From Bufo bufo (lineage: Eukaryota; Chordata; Amphibia; Anura; Bufonidae), in NCBI RefSeq assembly GCF_905171765.1, contig NC_053394.1:155766015-155830014 (forward strand): DNA of 64,000 nt, given 5' to 3'. This document shows positions 22,560-33,200 of this stretch, one piece after another; the first letter of the stretch is position 1; every line of letters starts with the position of its first letter. Below the pieces are notes generated by a model that was given only the letters and a program-made list of their open reading frames with translations, had not been told where the DNA came from and searched no databases. A program made the translations under genes and the position numbers.

Positions 22560-24193
22560 CCTTATAGGAAGCAAGACACATTGTATTCACGATTGAGGCC
22601 CCTGGCGTCCATCGTTTTTAAACTATGGATCCAGTAGGCCTCTCTTTTAAGTAACATTTTATTTCTGTCACCCCCACGATGGGGTAATGACACTCCCTCA
22701 ATAATCTGATACCGTAACTGTGAAATATTATGTTTTTTTTTTCATGAAAATGAAAGGGTATCGGGAGTAATAAATTCCCTTTTCTGATAGTAGATTTGTG
22801 CTTACTTAGTCTGTCCTTCATTCTCATGGAGGTTTCCCCCACGTATAGTAATCCACATGGACACTTAAGAATGTAAATCACAAATCTACTATCACATGTG
22901 AATGTACCCCTTATCGAAATGCTTTCACCTAAATGGGGATGAGAAAAACATGAACCCTTGATGACACTGGAGCAATTCACACAGTTAAGACAGGGAAACG
23001 TGCCCAGTCTAGGGGCTGACAAGGGGGTCTGTCTTCTTTCGATTTTATTACTTCCCACGTCTGCCCGAACTATTTTATCTCTGATGTTGTCCGCACGTTT
23101 ATAGCATATCATGGGTGGTCTCTGAAACTCACCTATCTGTGGATAGGATTTAGATAGTATATGCCAATGTTGATTGACAATAGTCCTCAGACGTTGGGAC
23201 CATGGGTGATACTTAATCACTAGAGGGATCCTTGTCTCTTTCTTGTTTCTATCTACCTGTGTGTTATCAATTCTATCTCGCTGTGTCCGCAATAACTCGA
23301 GGGGATAGCCTCTTTCTCTAAATTTATGCGTCATGTCGTCTAATCTTTTTTGACATATGTCTTTATTACTGACAATGCGTTTCACTCTCTGATATTGAGA
23401 ATACGGAATTGATTCCTTAATGGATGCTGGATGACTGCTAGAGAAGGCCAATAAACTATTTCTATCAGTAGTCTTAATAAATAAATCTGTCTGTACCTTA
23501 CCATCCTTTCCCTTAATCACCCACGTATCTAAAAAAGAGATCCTATCCAGATCTTGATGTACTGTGAATCTCAGTTCATCCCAGATGGAATTTAAATACG
23601 TAGTAAATTCTGTGAAGGATCGAACGTCGCCTTGCCATACGCAAAAGATATCGTCGATAAAACGACGCCAAAATATACAATGTTGTTGATATAATGGATT
23701 AGAGTAAACAAACTGGCTCTCAAAATACACCATATACGTATTTGCGTATGGCGGTGCGACGTTCGATCCCATCGCGGTCCCACGGCACTGCTGATAAAAG
23801 GAATCTTGAAAAAAAAATAATGTTGCTCAAGTACTATCCTAAAAAGTTTCAAAAAGAATACTTTCTCTTGCTCTTTATATGTACTTGTGTCCAAGAGACC
23901 CGCGACTGCATTAATTCCCTTCTCATGTATGATTGACGTATAAAGACTGCACACGTCAAGAGTGACGAATATGCAGCCTTCATCCACCTGGAGTGAGCCG
24001 ATTTCTGACAGAAAGTGGCCGGTATCGCGAATATAGGACAGTGCATGCTGAGTTAAAGGTGTTAATACCTTCTCAAGAAGAATAGCAGGATGTGAGAGAA
24101 TGGAGTCAGTGGACGCCACAATGGGGCGACCAGGAGGATTAATAAGTGACTTATGCACTTTAGGCAAAGTATAAAACACAGGAGTAATCGGGT
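22560..24193 (-). pseudogene. PLE reverse transcriptase with GIY-YIG endonuclease, frameshifted
   Basis: Order on the minus strand: RT region with LPKVHKSLINPPGRPIVAS and DVCSLYTSI (motif A, in frame until about 23800), then, in another frame, GTAMGSNVAPPYANTYM (motif B) and RRFIDDIFCVW (catalytic motif C), the thumb, a Cys-rich segment FPCLNCVNC, and the GIY-YIG start CPCGLLYVGETSMRMKDRL. A third frame change at a run of A near 22735 moves the C-terminus (REAYWIHSL) out of phase. PLEs use this RT plus GIY-YIG pair for target-primed retrotransposition. This copy lacks the N-terminus and has at least two frameshifts. Confidence 0.92.
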
Positions 24194-24284
24194 GTTGATC
24201 TTGGACTCATCTGTCCATAAGATGTTGTTCCAGAACTGTGAAGGCTTTTTTAGATGTCGTTTGGCAAACTCTAATCTGGCCTTC

Positions 24285-24805
24285 TGTCACGGCGGACAGG
24301 ATATAAGATACACAGATAACTAAACAAACAAGTTTTCTAGGCGAGAAGCTGGGGATAAGGTCACCTCCTAGCAAATCCCTAACAGCTCTCCCTATTCTGC
24401 TTTGCCCACATTCATACCCTAATGGTGGGAATAATGTGTCCTCGTGCCAGGGCTGAGAATAACCTAGAATCCCTGAGATGGTGAAAGGGGAAAAGGGGCA
24501 GCCTGCTCCTTCCGAACCAGGAGGGGACAGATGACACTCAAACAGCCTAGACAGCAAACCAAAGAAATAAGAAACCAACTTATCTTATCTGAGCAGGAAA
24601 AGCCAATCCTTCACTCCTTGCTTCCACAGCCTGACAGAAGCTATAACCCGCACGGAACACTGGGAGGGGAGTAATTTAAACCAATGACCCCACCCAGTGC
24701 ACCTGAAGGGAGGCGGATCTAGCATGACTCCAAAACAAAACAAATGGCTAGACACGTGCTGCTAATCTGGCAGACCTCTGTACATAGTCTGAGCAGGGCA
24801 TGACA
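24285..24805. mobile_element. Solo LTR nested in Tc1 copy 2, 521 bp
   Basis: Starts TGTCACGGCGG, ends GGGCATGACA, and is flanked by CCTTC on both sides (24280-24284; 24806-24810). TG...CA ends with a 5-bp duplication mark an LTR retrotransposon, here reduced to a single LTR. The family is probably Ty3/gypsy by its TGTCACGG start. Confidence 0.9.
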
Positions 24806-25075
24806 CCTTCCTGTTTTTGAGGCTCACCAATGGTTTACATCCTGTGGTAAACTCTCTGTATTCATTCTGGTGAAGTCTTCTCTTGATTGTTGACTTTGAC
24901 ACACATACACCTACCTCCTGGAGAGTGTTCTTGATCTGACCAACTGTTGTGAAGGGTGTTTTCTTCACCAGGGAAATAATTCTTCGGTCATCCACCACAG
25001 TTGTTTTCCGTGGTCTTCCGGGTCTTTTGGTGTTGCTGAGCTCACCAGTGCGTTCCTTCTTTTTAAGAATGTTCC

Positions 25076-27431
25076 CATATCCCATATCACTCCTGAATAC
25101 GGATTATAAGATTTTCGCCAAAATTCTGTCTAATCGTCTAAAGAGGGTTATAGCGGGTTTGGTACACCCCAATCAGACGGGCTTTATTCCGGGACGGCAA
25201 ATACAGATGAGTCTATATAGGGTTTATTTGAATCTGGCTGTTGGGGGTAGTATAGACCACTCCATTCTGTCTTTAGACGCCGCAAAGGCGCTTGACAGGA
25301 TGGAGTGGCCTTTTTTGTGGACTACAATGTCCCATTTTGGCATTGGGAATCCCTTTTTGGAAATGACTCAAATGCTATATGCACATTCTGTTGCATGTAT
25401 TAGTGTCAATGGAAATAGATCTTCCCCCGTTACGATGCAAGGAGGGATGCGACAGGGTTGCCCCCTGTCTCCTCTCCTCTTCGCTCTTTTTATTGAACCA
25501 TTGGCTTCTCGGATTCGCTTGGATAGTCGTATAGACGGTTTTGGAGTAGCGGGAGTGGGCGATAAAATAAGTCTATATGCCGATGATGTGATTCTGTTCC
25601 TGGACCAGGGGTGGAAAATTCTCCCGTATGTCATAGAGGTAATAGAAGACTATGGTAAACTATCAGGCTATAGAATTAATTGGTCAAAATCATCGCTCCT
25701 CCCGCTAAACCGGAAAGCTGTAGATGAGGGGAGGCGAGTTCGTGTTTTGGTCCCCAATGACACTCTAGATTATTTGGGGGTTAAGATTGGGCTCCCTATT
25801 AATAGGTCTTATGATCTTAATCTGGCCCCGGTTCTGAATAAAGTTAGGGATAAAATTTGCGCTTGGCGGAAGCTGAGATTGGCACAGACGGATCGAATAG
25901 CTCTGATTAAAATGATTATCCTCCCAATAGTTTTATTTCCGTTGTGTGCCTCCCCCATTTGGATAGATGATATTTTCTTTCATAGGTTAGAGGTTATGAT
26001 CAATGATTTAATTTGGGGAAGAAAGAGAGTGCGTATAAAGCAGAGATATCTATGGTTGTCGGAGGCAGATGGTGGGCTGTCACTACCTTTTTTTCAAGGT
26101 TATTATTTATGTGCACAGATTCAGCGTTGTTGCTGTTCCAAGGAGAGTTTACTTTCACTATATCTGACAAAGCTTTTTGATAGACCAGTTGATAATATTT
26201 TTGTATGTTTGGAGAATGGGTTTATGGGAATGAGGAGGTCCTGGCTGATCCCGTTCTCACTGCAGAGGGTTTGGAACAGACTGAAGAAGATCCTTAAATC
26301 TTCCGGTCCGTTTGGTTTCACCCCTCTGTGGGAGAACAGGGCGCTGGAGGAGTTCTTCAAAATTACAGATTTTTGTTATTGGGCGCGTAAGGGTATTAAC
26401 AGGGTATCTGACCGTTTTTATATGGGTCAGTTTAAATCACTTTTGGAATTTGGTTTTACTGATAGTTCACCATTAGATTTATTTATGTATTCACGTTTGA
26501 AACATATATTTGAAGCATCTAGGAATAGAGGCCTCTTTTTTCCACGAGAGAATATATTTTTGATTTTTGTGACGCTCAGAAGTATGAAAAAGTGAAGCTA
26601 TCCAGTCTTTATGCAAAACTTCGAATTGCACTGGCAACTGTAACACCTTTCAAAAGCACAAATAAGTGGGAGCAAGAGCTGAATTGCCCCCCACTACAGT
26701 GGTCTACTATTTATAGGAATGTGAGAAGGGCGTCAGTTTCCAGTGCGCACAGGTTAATCCAATTTAAGATCCTCCACAGACTTTATTATACGCCTAAAAC
26801 CCAAGGAAAATTTCCCCAAAATAAAGATCGGGTTTGCTGCTGCTTCAAATGTGGATATATTAATGCGGACTATGTCCACTTGCTTTGGAGCTGCAGCAAA
26901 ATAAGGAGTTATTGGGATGAGATTTTTGTTACCCTACAAAGGGAGAGCGCAGTGAATTATAACCCGGGGGTTTTGATAGTGCTCTTTGGAGAATGTGGAT
27001 TAGAAGGGGAAGTCCCGGTCCAGGTCAGACGGATTTGGATGCGGGGATTGATGGTCGCCAAGGCTATATTGATAAAGTATTGGGGCTCTGTCTCCCCGCC
27101 CTCAACAAGAGAGTGGGTTTCATACCTCCAAAGAATTAGAGTTTATGAGGACATTGAAAGGAAACGGAGAATTGCACGCAGATCTACATAGTCATAATTA
27201 ATATTACTTTACACATTGATGAATGGAGTGGTACGGCAGCCAATGGGGGGGGGGGGGAGATATAGTTATTATTATATATTGTCGGGAAGGTGTTCTTAGG
27301 ATGCTGTATAGAATTTTTCTTGTTGTAAAGATGTTTATGATTGCCATGCTAGGCATACCGTCGTGATTATTACTGTTTTATGTATTAATTATCATGTTTT
27401 GGAAAATAAAAATATATATTTATTAAAAAAA
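25076..27431 (+). mobile_element. 5'-truncated Tx1/L1-like LINE
   Basis: Flanked by an 11-bp duplication AAGAATGTTCC (25065-25075; 27432-27442) and ending in an A-rich tail, as expected from target-primed reverse transcription. Only the RT and C-terminal part of ORF2 remain; the endonuclease and ORF1 are absent because of 5' truncation. Confidence 0.93.
25077..27191 (+). pseudogene. LINE ORF2 fragment: reverse transcriptase and C-terminal zinc knuckle
   Basis: The frame opens at the insertion junction with PISLLNTDYKIFAKILSNRL (RT motif 1), GFIPGRQ, SLDAAKALDRMEW (motif A), GMRQGCPLSPLLFALFIEPLA (motif B) and SLYADDVILFL (catalytic YADD). It continues through the thumb to a stop at 26595. 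The frame then shifts by one around 26560-26590 and continues to 27191 with a CCFKCG-x11-HLLWSC-type Cys/His motif common to L1/Tx1 ORF2 ends. In motif A the usual acidic/aromatic context is altered (DAAKALD), which may already impair the RT. Confidence 0.9.
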
Positions 27432-27900
27432 AAGAATGTTCCAGTTGTGTTGGCCACGCCTAATGTTTTTGCTATCTCTCTGATGGGTTTGTCTTGTTTT
27501 TTCAGCCTAATGATGGCTTGCTTCACTGATAGTGACAGCTCTTTGGATCTCATATTAAGAGTTGACAGCAACAGATTTCAAATGCAAATAGCACACTTGA
27601 AATGAACTCTGGACCTTTTATCTGCTAATTGTAATTGGGATAATGAGGGAATAACACACACCTGGCCATGGAACAGCTAAGAAGCCAATTGTCCCATTAC
27701 TTTTGGTTCCTTAACAAGTGGGAGGCACATATGCAAACTGTTGTAATTCCTACACCGTTCACCTGATTTGGATGTAAATACCCTCAAATTAAAGCTGACG
27801 ATCTGCAGTTAAAGCACATCTTGTTTGTTTAATTTTAAATCCATTGTGGTGGTGTATAGAGCCAAAAATGTTAGAATTGTTATGGACCTGACTGTATATA

Positions 27901-29482
27901 CACTGCTCAAAAAAATAAAGGGAACACAAAAATAACACATCCTAGATCTGAGTTAATTAAATATTCTTCTGAAATACTTTGTTCTTTACATAGTTGAATG
28001 TGCTGACAACAAAATCACACAAAAATAAAAAAATGGAAATCAAATTTTTCAACCCATGGAGGTCTGGATTTGGAGTCCCACTCAAAATTAAAGTGGAAAA
28101 ACACACTACAGGCCGATCCAACTTTGATGTAATCTCCTTAAAACAAGTCAAAATGAGGCTCAGTAGTGTGTGTGGCCTCCACGTGCCTGTATGACCTCCC
28201 TACAACGCCTGTGCATGCTCCTGATGAGGTGGCGGACGGTCTCCTGAGGGATCTCCTCCCAGACCAGGACTAAAGCATCTGCCAACTCCTGGACAGTCTG
28301 TGGTGCAACGTGACGTTGGTGGATAGAGCGAGACATGATGTCCCAGATGTGCTCAATTGGATTCAGGTCTGGGGAACGGGCGGGCCAGTCCATAGCATCA
28401 ATGCCTTCGTCTTGCAGGAACTGCTGACCCACTCCAGCCACATGAGGTCTAGCATTGTCTTGCATTAGGAGGAACCCAGGGCCAACTGCACCAGCATATG
28501 GTCTCACAAGGGGTCTGAGGATCTCATCTCGGTACCTAATAGCAGTCAGGCTACCTCTGGCGAGCACATGGAGGGCTGTGCGGCCCTCCAAAGAAATGCC
28601 ACCCCACACCATTACTGACCCAATGCCAAACCGGTCATGCTGGAGGATGTTGCAGGCAGCAGAACGTTCTCCACAGCGTCTCCAGACTCTGTCATGTTTG
28701 TCACATGTGCTCAGTGTGAACCTGCTTTCATCTGTGAAGAGCACAGGGCGCGAGTGGCGAATTTGCCAATCTTGGTGTTTTCTGGCAAATGCCAAACGTC
28801 CTGCACGGTGTTGGGCTGTAAGCACAACCCCGACCTGTGGACGTCGGGCCCTCATATCACCCTCATGGAGCCTGTTTCTGACCGTTTGAGCAGACACATG
28901 CACATTTGTGGCCTGCTGGAGGTCATTTTGCAGGGCTCTGGCAGTGCTCCTCCTGTTCCTCCTTGCACAAAGGCGGAGGTAGTGGTCCTGCTGCTGGGTT
29001 GTTGCCCTCCTACGGCCTCCTCTACATCTCCTGATGTACTGGCCTGTCTCCTGGTAGCACCTCCATGCTCTGGACACTACGCTGACAGACACAGCAAACC
29101 TTCTTGCCACAGCTCGCATTGATGTGCCATCCTGGATAAGCTGCACTACCTGAGCCACTTGTGTGGGTTGTAGACTCCGTCTCATGCTACCACTAGAGTG
29201 AAAGCACCACCAGCATTCAAAAGTGACCAAAACATTAGCCAGGAAGCATAGGAACTGAGAAGTGGTCTGTGGTAACCACCTGCAGAACCACTCCTTTATT
29301 GGGGGTGTCTTGCTAATTGCCTATAATTTCCACCTGTTGTCTATCCCATTTGCACAATAGCATGTGAAATTGATTGTCACTCAGTGTTGCTTCCTAAGTG
29401 GAAAGTTTGATTTCACAGAAGTGTGATTGACTTGGAGTTACATTGTGTTGTTTAAGTGTTCCCTTTATTTTTTTGAGCAGTG
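27901..29482 (-). mobile_element. Tc1-like transposon of a second family, apparently complete
   Basis: TA flanks (27899-27900; 29483-29484), with termini CACTGCTCAAAAAAATAAAG and its inverse. It is 1582 bp long with one long open transposase frame on the minus strand. It begins 6 bp after the end of the split Tc1 (copy 2), so both used the same TA-rich target. Confidence 0.95.
28160..29230 (-). CDS. DD34E Tc1 transposase, uninterrupted
   Basis: Binds the element's inverted repeats and carries out cut-and-paste transposition into TA. The frame gives 356 residues from the first ATG, or 341 from the internal ATG at 29185 (MRRSLQPT), which looks like the true start because the family is about 340 residues. 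The N-terminal third has two helix-turn-helix regions ([20 protein letters not shown]; later an Arg-rich GRPR-like RRCRGGRRR). Catalytic residues are [16 protein letters not shown] and SPDLNPIEH, with exactly 34 residues between the second Asp and the Glu. The C-terminus ([11 protein letters not shown]) is full length. No stop or frameshift is seen, unlike every other transposase in the window. Activity is inferred, not shown. Confidence 0.93.
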   Translation of the reverse strand: MVTFECWWCFHSSGSMRRSLQPTQVAQVVQLIQDGTSMRAVARRFAVSVSVVSRAWRCYQETGQYIRRCRGGRRRATTQQQDHYLRLCARRNRRSTARALQNDLQQATNVHVSAQTVRNRLHEGDMRARRPQVGVVLTAQHRAGRLAFARKHQDWQIRHSRPVLFTDESRFTLSTCDKHDRVWRRCGERSAACNILQHDRFGIGSVMVWGGISLEGRTALHVLARGSLTAIRYRDEILRPLVRPYAGAVGPGFLLMQDNARPHVAGVGQQFLQDEGIDAMDWPARSPDLNPIEHIWDIMSRSIHQRHVAPQTVQELADALVLVWEEIPQETVRHLIRSMHRRCREVIQARGGHTHY

Positions 29483-29703
29483 TATATATATAGAAAAAAA
29501 CTTTGGCAGCACTCCCTTTAAAGCTGTATGAGATGTAGAGTGCCCGCGGTAGTCCCTCGATTCAGGACGGAAGACAGCGAAGAAAGTTCGCAGCACTCCT
29601 TGAAAGATAAAATGTGCTCTTTTATTCACACATATCAAGTGACAACGTTTCGGTTCTCTCACAGAACCTTTCTCAAGTCAGGTGAAACATAAAGTGCAGT
29701 AGT

Positions 29704-30231
29704 TGTCACGGAACCATGAACCAGACGTACAACAAGAGATAAGTGAAAATAAGAAGGCTTTATTGAAAATAAAGCTGTAAAGCAAAAGTCCAAACGAATG
29801 GTGAAACCGAAGCAGAGTCTTTGAGAGGCCAGAGATCAGGAACCAGAAGGGTGGTCAGACGAAGCCAGGATCAGGAACCAGCAGGGTAGTCAGACGAAGC
29901 CAGGATCAGGAACCAGCAGGGTAGTCAGACGAAACCAGGATCAGGAACCAGCAGGGTAGTCAGACGAAGCCAGGATCAGGAACCAGCAGGGTAGTCAGAC
30001 GAAACCAGGATCAGGAACCAGAAGCAGCAGCAGTCTTAGAAGCATGTGAACACAGGAGGACCAAGCAAGGAACTGAAGCCACAGACCTCCTATATATATG
30101 AGCTAGGCATCCAGCTCCTCCCAGTGGGAAGGAGGAGCCGCAGGGTGGAAGGCTACAAGAAACCCAGAAACCAAGATGGCCGCCAGCACATGTCAAACGA
30201 AGGAGAACAGCAAGAAGGTAAGACCATGACA
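29704..30231 (-). repeat. 3' LTR of the chromovirus
   Basis: TG...CA, 528 bp. It holds about five tandem copies of a 35-bp unit (gatcaggaaccagcagggtag...) between 29829 and 30020, present in the same number in the other LTR. A TATA-like tatatatat (30091-30099) lies upstream of the predicted start in sense orientation. Confidence 0.95.
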
Positions 30232-30242
30232 GTACCTCCCCC

Positions 30243-33200
30243 TCAAGGGCCCCTCCTCCGCGGAGCAAAAAACGGTTTCTGAGGGAAGCGTGCGTGGAAG
30301 GCTCGGAGCAAGGCAGGAGCATGGACATCTGCGGAGGGAACCCAGGAACGCTCCTCTGGACCATAACCACGCCAATGGACCAAAAACTGCACCCGACCGC
30401 GGACCAGGCGTGAGTCCAGGATATTGCTCACCTCATACTCCTCATGATTGCCCACTCGGACCGGACGAGGCCGAGGAACCGAGGAAGTGAAACGATTACA
30501 CACCAGTGGCTTCAACAGGGAGACATGAAACACGTTAGAGATCCGCATGCCAGGAGGAAGCGCAAGGGCATAGGCTACCGGGTTTACCCTGCGAAGCACT
30601 CGGAAGGGACCAACAAAGCGAGGCGCCAGCTTGGGAGTGGGCACTCGAAGGTTGAGGTTGCGGGTGGACAACCATACACGGTCTCCGACCTGGTAGGAAG
30701 GAGCAGGCGCTCGTCTGCGATCAGCCTGGAGTCTCTGGCGCTGCGCAGAGGCCTCAAGGGACTTCTGGATCTGTACCCAAGAAGCACGTAGGACGGAAAG
30801 GTGATCCTCCACCGCCGGAATATCCTGGGGAGAGAATACCTCTGGTAACACGGCAGGTTGGAACCCATAATTGGCCATGAAGGGAGACGTCCCAGAGGAA
30901 GAGTTCACCGCCGTGTTCCTGGCAAACTCAGCCCAAGGCAGAAGGTCAACCCAATTGTCTTGGTGATCGGAGACATAGCAACGAAGGAATTGCTCCAAGG
31001 CCTGATTGGATCGTTCTGCGGCCCCATTGGACTGAGGGTGGTAGGCCGAGGAGAAGGAGAGATGAATCCCCAACTGGGAGCAAAAGGCGCGCCAGAACCT
31101 GGACACAAACTGACTCCCCCGATCCGACACAATCTCCTTGGGCAAACCGTGCAACCGGAAGACCTCCCTGGCAAAAATCGTGGCCAACTCTTGTGCAGAG
31201 GGTAACTTCTTGAGAGGAACACAGTGGCACATTTTGGAAAACCGATCCACAATCATGAGAATGACCGTATGGCCTCGGGATGCAGGGAGGTCCACAATGA
31301 AATCCATCCCCAGGTGTGACCATGGGCGCTCCCCGGTGGCTATGGGTTGCAGAAGGCCCAACGGAAGGTGCCGAGGGGACTTACTCTGGGCACAAACGGA
31401 GCATGCCGCTACATATGCGGCGATGTGGGAACGTAGGGAAGGCCACCAGAACAGACGTGAAACAGCCCAGGACAGCTGATTCTTTCCAGGATGCCCCGCG
31501 GTCTTGGAGTTATGGTAGGTTCGCAACAACCGAGTGCGCAACTCCTCAGGCACAAAACATCTGCCGTTGGGTCTCCCAGAGGGAGCACCAGATTGAGCCG
31601 CCAAAATCTGCTCACCCAGGGGAGAGGTCAGGCTGGTGCGAATGGCGGCCAGGATCTGATTCGGAGGTATGACCGAAGTCGGAATCGACTCCTCCCTGGA
31701 CAGCTCGGAGTACTGCCATGATAGGGCATCCGCCCTGATGTTCTTGGAACCGGGTAGGTAGGAGACCACGTAATTAAAACGTGACAAGAACAGAGCCCAT
31801 CTGGCCTGACGTGGTGTCAATCTCTTGGCCTCAGAAAGGTAGGTCAGATTCTTATGGTCCGTCAGGATGAGAACCGGAACCACCGAACCCTCGAGCAAGT
31901 GCCTCCATTCTTTAAGGGCCTGCACGATGGCCAATAACTCCCTGTCACCAATCTGATAGTTGCACTCCGCGGAAGACAGTTTCCAGGAGTAAAACCCACA
32001 AGGAAGCAGAGGACCCTCTGGTGTTCTACGCTGAGACAGAAGGGCGCCTACTCCCGTCTCAGACGCGTCCACCTCGAGGACAAAGGGCAACCCAGGGTTG
32101 GGATGCGACAGAATCGGAGCCGACACAAAAGCGGACTTTAGGGCCTCAAAAGCTCGGATGGCCTCGAGCGGCCAGACCTGGGAATTACTGCCCTTCCTGG
32201 TCAGATCCGTGAGAGGCTTGGCCAGCAAGGAAAAGTACCTGATGAACTTCCGATAATAATTGGCGAAGCCCAAAAAGCGCTGCAGGGAACGAAGACCACT
32301 GGGCTGGGGCCACTGTAAGACAGCCGAAACCTTCTCAGGATCCATGGAGAACCCCTCAGCGGAAATGATGTAACCTAAGAAGGTTACCTGGGATCGGTGA
32401 AATTCGCATTTCTCAATCTTACCGAACAGCTTGTTCTCTCGTAACCGTTGCAACACTCGTCTGACATCCAGAATGTGGGCCTCCATGGATTCAGAATATA
32501 CCAAGATGTCATCCAAATAGACCACCACACACTGCTGCAACAGGTCACGGAAGACATCGTTGATGAATTCCTGAAAGACTGCGGGCGCATTGCACAACCC
32601 AAAGGGCATAACCAAGGATTCATAATGACCGGTCCTGGTGTTAAACGCGGTCTTCCACTCATCGCCCGCCTTGATCCTTACCAGGTTATATGCCGCCCTC
32701 AGGTCGAGTTTGGTAAAGACCGTGGCCCCTTTAAGGCGATCGAACAGCTCGGAAATCAAGGGTATCGGGTAAGCGTTCTTGATCGTGATGCGATTGAGAC
32801 CCCTGTAATCGATGCAAGGCCTCAACTCACCTCCCTTCTTTTTCACAAAGAAAAATCCAGCCCCTGCCGGGGACGAGGATTTGCGAATGTGTCCGCGTGA
32901 AAGCGCCTCCCTCACGTACTCCTCCATGGCCTCATTCTCCGCTACCGACAGTGGATAGACTTTGCCACGAGGAGGAACGGCACCAGGTTGTAACTCTATG
33001 GCACAATCGTATGGGCGGTGCGGAGGTAGGGCAACCGCGCGCACCTTATCGAATACATCCCGGTACTCCTCGTATTCAGGAGGCAACAGAGAGTCCGAGG
33101 AAGTACACAGCAACTTGACAGACCCATGGATGCAACTAGCCCCACACTGCGGTGACCACGAGAGGATCTCGGCCGATCTCCAATCGAAAGTCGGATTATG

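Larger units (their letters stand above)
22245..24193 (-). mobile_element. 5'-truncated Penelope-like element (PLE 1)
   Basis: Inserted in the Tc1 between duplicated GTTG (22241-22244; 24194-24197). Coding is on the minus strand and begins inside the reverse-transcriptase domain, so the 5' part is missing. The 3' end (22245-22560) carries a hammerhead ribozyme in sense orientation and no poly-A, as usual for PLEs. Confidence 0.9.
21674..27553 (-). pseudogene. Tc1 transposase in four pieces
   Basis: The minus strand starts at an ATG complementary to 27551-27553 (MRSKELSL) and runs through 27443, then 25075-24811 (RPGRPRKTTVVDD, helix-turn-helix hook), 24284-24198 (first Asp region) and 22244-21674 (VWRRKG, MDNDPKHTA, SPNLNPIEH, ending DCKGFATKY). 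DD34E spacing is kept in the last piece. Interruption by three retroelements makes it non-functional. Confidence 0.93.
21417..27894 (-). mobile_element. Tc1-like transposon, copy 2, split by three nested insertions
   Basis: TA flanks at 21415-21416 and 27895-27896; CAGTCAGG and inverse CCTGACTG termini. The Tc1 sequence is present in four collinear blocks: 21417-22244, 24198-24284, 24811-25075 and 27443-27894. Joined, they total about 1.63 kb, matching copies 1 and 3. The gaps are a PLE, a solo LTR and a LINE, each with its own short duplication of Tc1 sequence. Confidence 0.95.

Noticed and set aside
24949..25076. Long frame starting at 24949 that leads into the LINE reverse transcriptase
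   Set aside because: The first ~43 codons are antisense Tc1 sequence fused by chance to the LINE at the insertion junction (25076).
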